Shown piece after piece: positions 60,966 through 64,000 of a stretch of 64,000 bases of DNA; within the stretch, counting starts at the first letter, position 1, and the number at the start of each line of letters is the position of its first letter. The stretch covers positions 20,541 to 84,540 of the forward strand of contig NW_025934708.1 of NCBI RefSeq assembly GCF_000764305.2, written 5' to 3'. The notes under the pieces were generated by a model, which was given only the letters and a program-made list of their open reading frames with translations, ran no database searches and was not told the DNA's origin. This DNA is from Hyalella azteca. Lineage: Eukaryota; Arthropoda; Malacostraca; Amphipoda; Hyalellidae. A program made the translations under genes and the position numbers.

Positions 60966-61728
60966 TGCGAGGAAAAAATCGCCAACCCCGAGGTCGGCGC
61001 GGGAGCTGTTCACCATCCCCACCATGCCCGTCCACTCTGCCCCCTGCTGCCATCTCCAGAACTCTCCTGAACGGGGAAACAGCAGCCAGTTTGTTTAGAA
61101 ACGCCGAGAAGGGGAACGCTTTACTTTGTTGAGGAACGCTAAGTAAAACCAAAAAGACGTCTGTGTTACAAATGTACACAAACTTCATAACGTCTGTGAG
61201 GAAGAATTGGTACCTTAAAGTTCCCGGAGTACACTTGAGTAAAAGCCGAATGACTGAGTGGGTACACTTAATTAAGGGCACTAGAGTACATCTATGGAAG
61301 AGACCTTAAGGATACTTCAAGAATTCTAGGAAGATATAGCGTGGCATGGAAGTGAGTGAATACAATGATATATGAGCGTTGTGTACGACAACACTAACGA
61401 ATAGACGTTGTACGGCAATGCAGTCTATGAGAACACTGAACAATTGATTGTGTACGACAGCGCTGTGAATGATAACACTGAAGAATGGAAGTTATAAGTT
61501 ATGCAGTAACGTTTTCATGGTGCAAAGCTACTTTGCAGTCCTAATGCTCACTCTACGCACCTGCAGGAGGCTCCAAGAACACGACCGTGAAGTTGAGGGC
61601 GGCAGCGAGGGCCTTCACCACCTGCACGTCCAAGCCATAACTCGGCACGTTGCGACCATCGCCGTCAGGGGCGTAGAAAACTTTGGGCTTCCACTCGAAG
61701 GTGGCCACTTGATCGCGCGTGTGCAGGT
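60966..61728 (-). CDS. Ionotropic receptor (iGluR superfamily), two ligand-binding-domain exons, partial
   Basis: Exon A (61561-61728, minus) reads LHTRDQVATFEWKPKVFYAP, then YGLDVQVVKALAAALNFTVV and FLEPPA, ending CTGCAG|GTGCGT in phase 1. Exon B (60966-61066) continues in frame: GEFWRWQQGAEWTGMVGMVN then SSRADLGVGDFFLA, ending CTCGCA|GTATTG. 'GLDVxLVKALAxxLNFT' and 'WTGMVGxVxxxRADLGVGxF' are the two hallmark strands of the ligand-binding lobe in arthropod ionotropic receptors. Family role: ligand-gated cation channels in chemosensation or synaptic signalling. The N-terminus and the channel segments lie outside or were not recognised. The donor of exon B is not strong, so its end is less sure. 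The acceptor of exon A at 61729 avoids an in-frame TGA just upstream. Confidence 0.78.
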
Positions 61729-63635
61729 CTCAGCTGAAAATAATTTTGATAGAACGGCAGACCAAAGCTATGAAGAGGAATTTATCACCTAACGATTATA
61801 GCATATAGCATACCTGAGGAGCTCAGAAGATGAAAGCGTTAATAAGGTTCAAAGACAACAGTATTATATCTTACATTGTTATTATATCTTAATTTCATCC
61901 ACGCTTGTTACCTAACGCCTGTGTATCCTCTATTTTACAAACTTTTTATTTAAATTCAGTTCGTGTTACTCCGGCAGTTTTTTCTTCATACAACCTGAAT
62001 AAATTAGAAGGTTCATTCAAATCCATTCCATGTTATTCAGGCCGTCAAAGAGGTCCTCAATGAACTGTGCAGCGTTCAATTGCTATGAGGCCTGTTCGAG
62101 GTATTTAAATGAATACAAGGGAATAATGCATACGACTAGAACTGATTATTTCTTGTAAGCTTTACGATTACCCATTATATTACGGCATCATGACGCACAT
62201 GTATGAATACTGCTCATGAGACTAGTGAAGGTCATGAGTATTCAGCATGTCGGAATCGGACCAACTTAGGAATTATTATTATTTTTCATATCATTATTCA
62301 AATACATATTTTTATTCATATCCAAATTATTAGTCAGTTTTACAGATGGCGTTTCCATGAACGAGGAAGCAAATCTTGATCTGATTGATAACACAGGATA
62401 AATTAAAATGGCACGCAGTTTGCAAAATAAGGACAAATGGTAGAAGCCAGCAAATAATGTATGTCCTTCACGGCATAAATTCACGAAATAAAGATACTTG
62501 GGCTGTGGTGAAAATAAATGAAAAAGTGCGGTGCTCAGCTGTTATAATATAAGCTGCACCCACGAAAGTACAGAACAAATGTACGACATTCGTAGACGTA
62601 CGTTTTAATTCAGACTTCCTAGCATAATACTGAGTTCTGATCAATTATTTGAAGTATACAGTAACAAATTGGAAACCATTGCTTCTATCAAATGTCTCGG
62701 CTGTAGGCGCTGTGGCCGTAACATTGCAGCGTATGTTTATGAACTTGAGACTTTAGTGCTCGAGTGACTTGACGTAAAGAAATTTAAATTACACATTAAA
62801 ATGTGCATTAAATTTGTATCAGGTAGAAAAAATTAAAAATGAAAAACTAATTATAATGAGTCAGTCAGAATGAATCCTAATATTATCGTGTCAATTGGAT
62901 CTTGGCAGCATTTTTGCACGACGATTCCTGGTACTTTTTTTAGCAGACCTCGTTTACACGCTCTAATAATCCAGCACAAGCAGTGACAATGTAGGCTAAC
63001 AATAAAAACACAGCTTTTGATGTTGCTGACTAAATGTATCAAAAATTTATCATTGCATAATTCTTGATGATATGTCGGCATAAATTTCAACCAAGTTATC
63101 TTGAAAATTCGGTCTCATTATCAATTCTGGACTGGTGTCATCACATATCTACATCGATGTGTTGGTTTTTCTTTGTTTCCAGTTCAGCAAGTTATTGAGG
63201 CCGATAACCGTATAAATTTTGAGAATATCATAAACGCTTGGCAATAAAGAATACGAAACGATGACAAATTTTGAACTGGGATATAATATATCACATTTTT
63301 AGGAATTGATAAAGCTTAAAGCCAAAGATAATGAACAAATTCATTTGAAGTTTCAAAATAGTAATTTTGATGGCAAAAACTAAAGATCTGTGATTTATTT
63401 AGTATATAGAAAATAAAAATAAAATTAATAGATAATGCAGGAATATTTCAAAATATTGATATACCTTGAATTCTTTCATATCGGTCGCGTACTCAATTGT
63501 ATGAACGACACTGTTTAATATCCCGCATATCTGGGAGACTTGATTTAAATGATAAACAGGAAACTATTAATTAAAACAGTTATCCGTATGAAAACATTCT
63601 CAGGTAGAAAGAAGACAAAGAAATTATTTTAAGTG
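61729..63635. other. No recognised exon upstream of the receptor exons
   Basis: This is probably an intron of the ionotropic receptor gene. It is AT-rich with no family-supported coding sequence. Confidence 0.35.
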
Positions 63636-63639
63636 AGGA

Positions 63640-63850
63640 GGGACTCAATCCGTGACCGCCATGACTCTACAGTCCCTCCCGTGCAAGGCCCCGCCGGCCA
63701 CGCGGTAGGTGGTCATCGTGGCCAACAGCTCCACCGTCAGCGGCGCATCGGTTCATTCCCAGAGAATTTTGCCCGACGCTGGATTCTTTATGAAGCCCAA
63801 CCCCGTCACCCATTAAAGTCACCTCAGCTCATGGAACCTTCTTTGATGTC
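63640..63850 (+). mobile_element. Possible tRNA-derived SINE
   Basis: GTGGCCAACAGCTCC (about 63719) and GGTTCATTCCC (about 63750) fit degenerate pol III A and B boxes at suitable spacing. The downstream TTGATGTCAAAGAAACGTCT resembles the tail of the SINE at 25570-25590. The minus strand also has a short coding-like stretch, so an exon is the alternative. Confidence 0.35.
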
Positions 63851-64000
63851 AAAGAAACGTCTGAAACTTTCCTGGCGATGTCAAAAGCTATATTTCTATT
63901 TTACATTCCTTACAATTTAATTTCATTCATCACAGAAAAGGTTAGAAGAGACGAAAAAGTAACGGAAATGCGCTTTCAGGTCATATCCACGTCCGAAATC

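Overview
The window is eukaryotic nuclear DNA, most likely from an arthropod and more probably a crustacean than an insect. It is AT-rich, with short exons in long introns bounded by GT-AG sites. It carries ionotropic-receptor exons, a short TTAGG telomere-type run, and many Tc1, TTAA-flanked, foldback, LINE and SINE-like repeats. A complete vertebrate-style DNase I gene is what points towards crustaceans. The species call is inference. Exons were assembled by eye from splice sites, reading phase and family motifs.

Layout. (1) 999-11688, plus strand: a 12-exon, 584-residue optineurin/NEMO-family ubiquitin-binding adaptor. (2) 12317-18386, minus: ATP synthase subunit e, 86 residues, three exons, with one 5.6-kb intron full of transposon remains. 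(3) 20758-23873, minus: a secreted GH27 alpha-galactosidase/alpha-N-acetylgalactosaminidase whose middle is missing; the one N I noticed (21579) falls in the catalytic nucleophile codon, where homology stops. (4) 25 to 49 kb: gene-poor and repeat-rich, with two weak exon candidates (33064-33168 and 36957-37020) and a decayed LINE (46.9-48.7 kb). (5) 49943-56176, minus: a complete seven-exon DNase I-family secreted nuclease with every catalytic residue visible, followed by one further exon (49576-49665) that may extend it. (6) 60966-61728, minus: two consecutive exons of an ionotropic receptor. The genes show no functional link to each other.

The most unusual signal is that tandem arrays repeatedly begin at exon-intron boundaries. 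At six or seven splice sites in at least three unrelated genes, a minisatellite starts at the splice site, lies on the intron side, and each unit carries a copy of the exon edge plus the splice site. One exon is followed by eight perfect CAG|GTAAGC donors at 32-bp spacing (one irregular step); another by eight further donor-like sites. This looks like a recurrent local process that duplicates splice junctions and lengthens introns. I know of no standard feature class for it.
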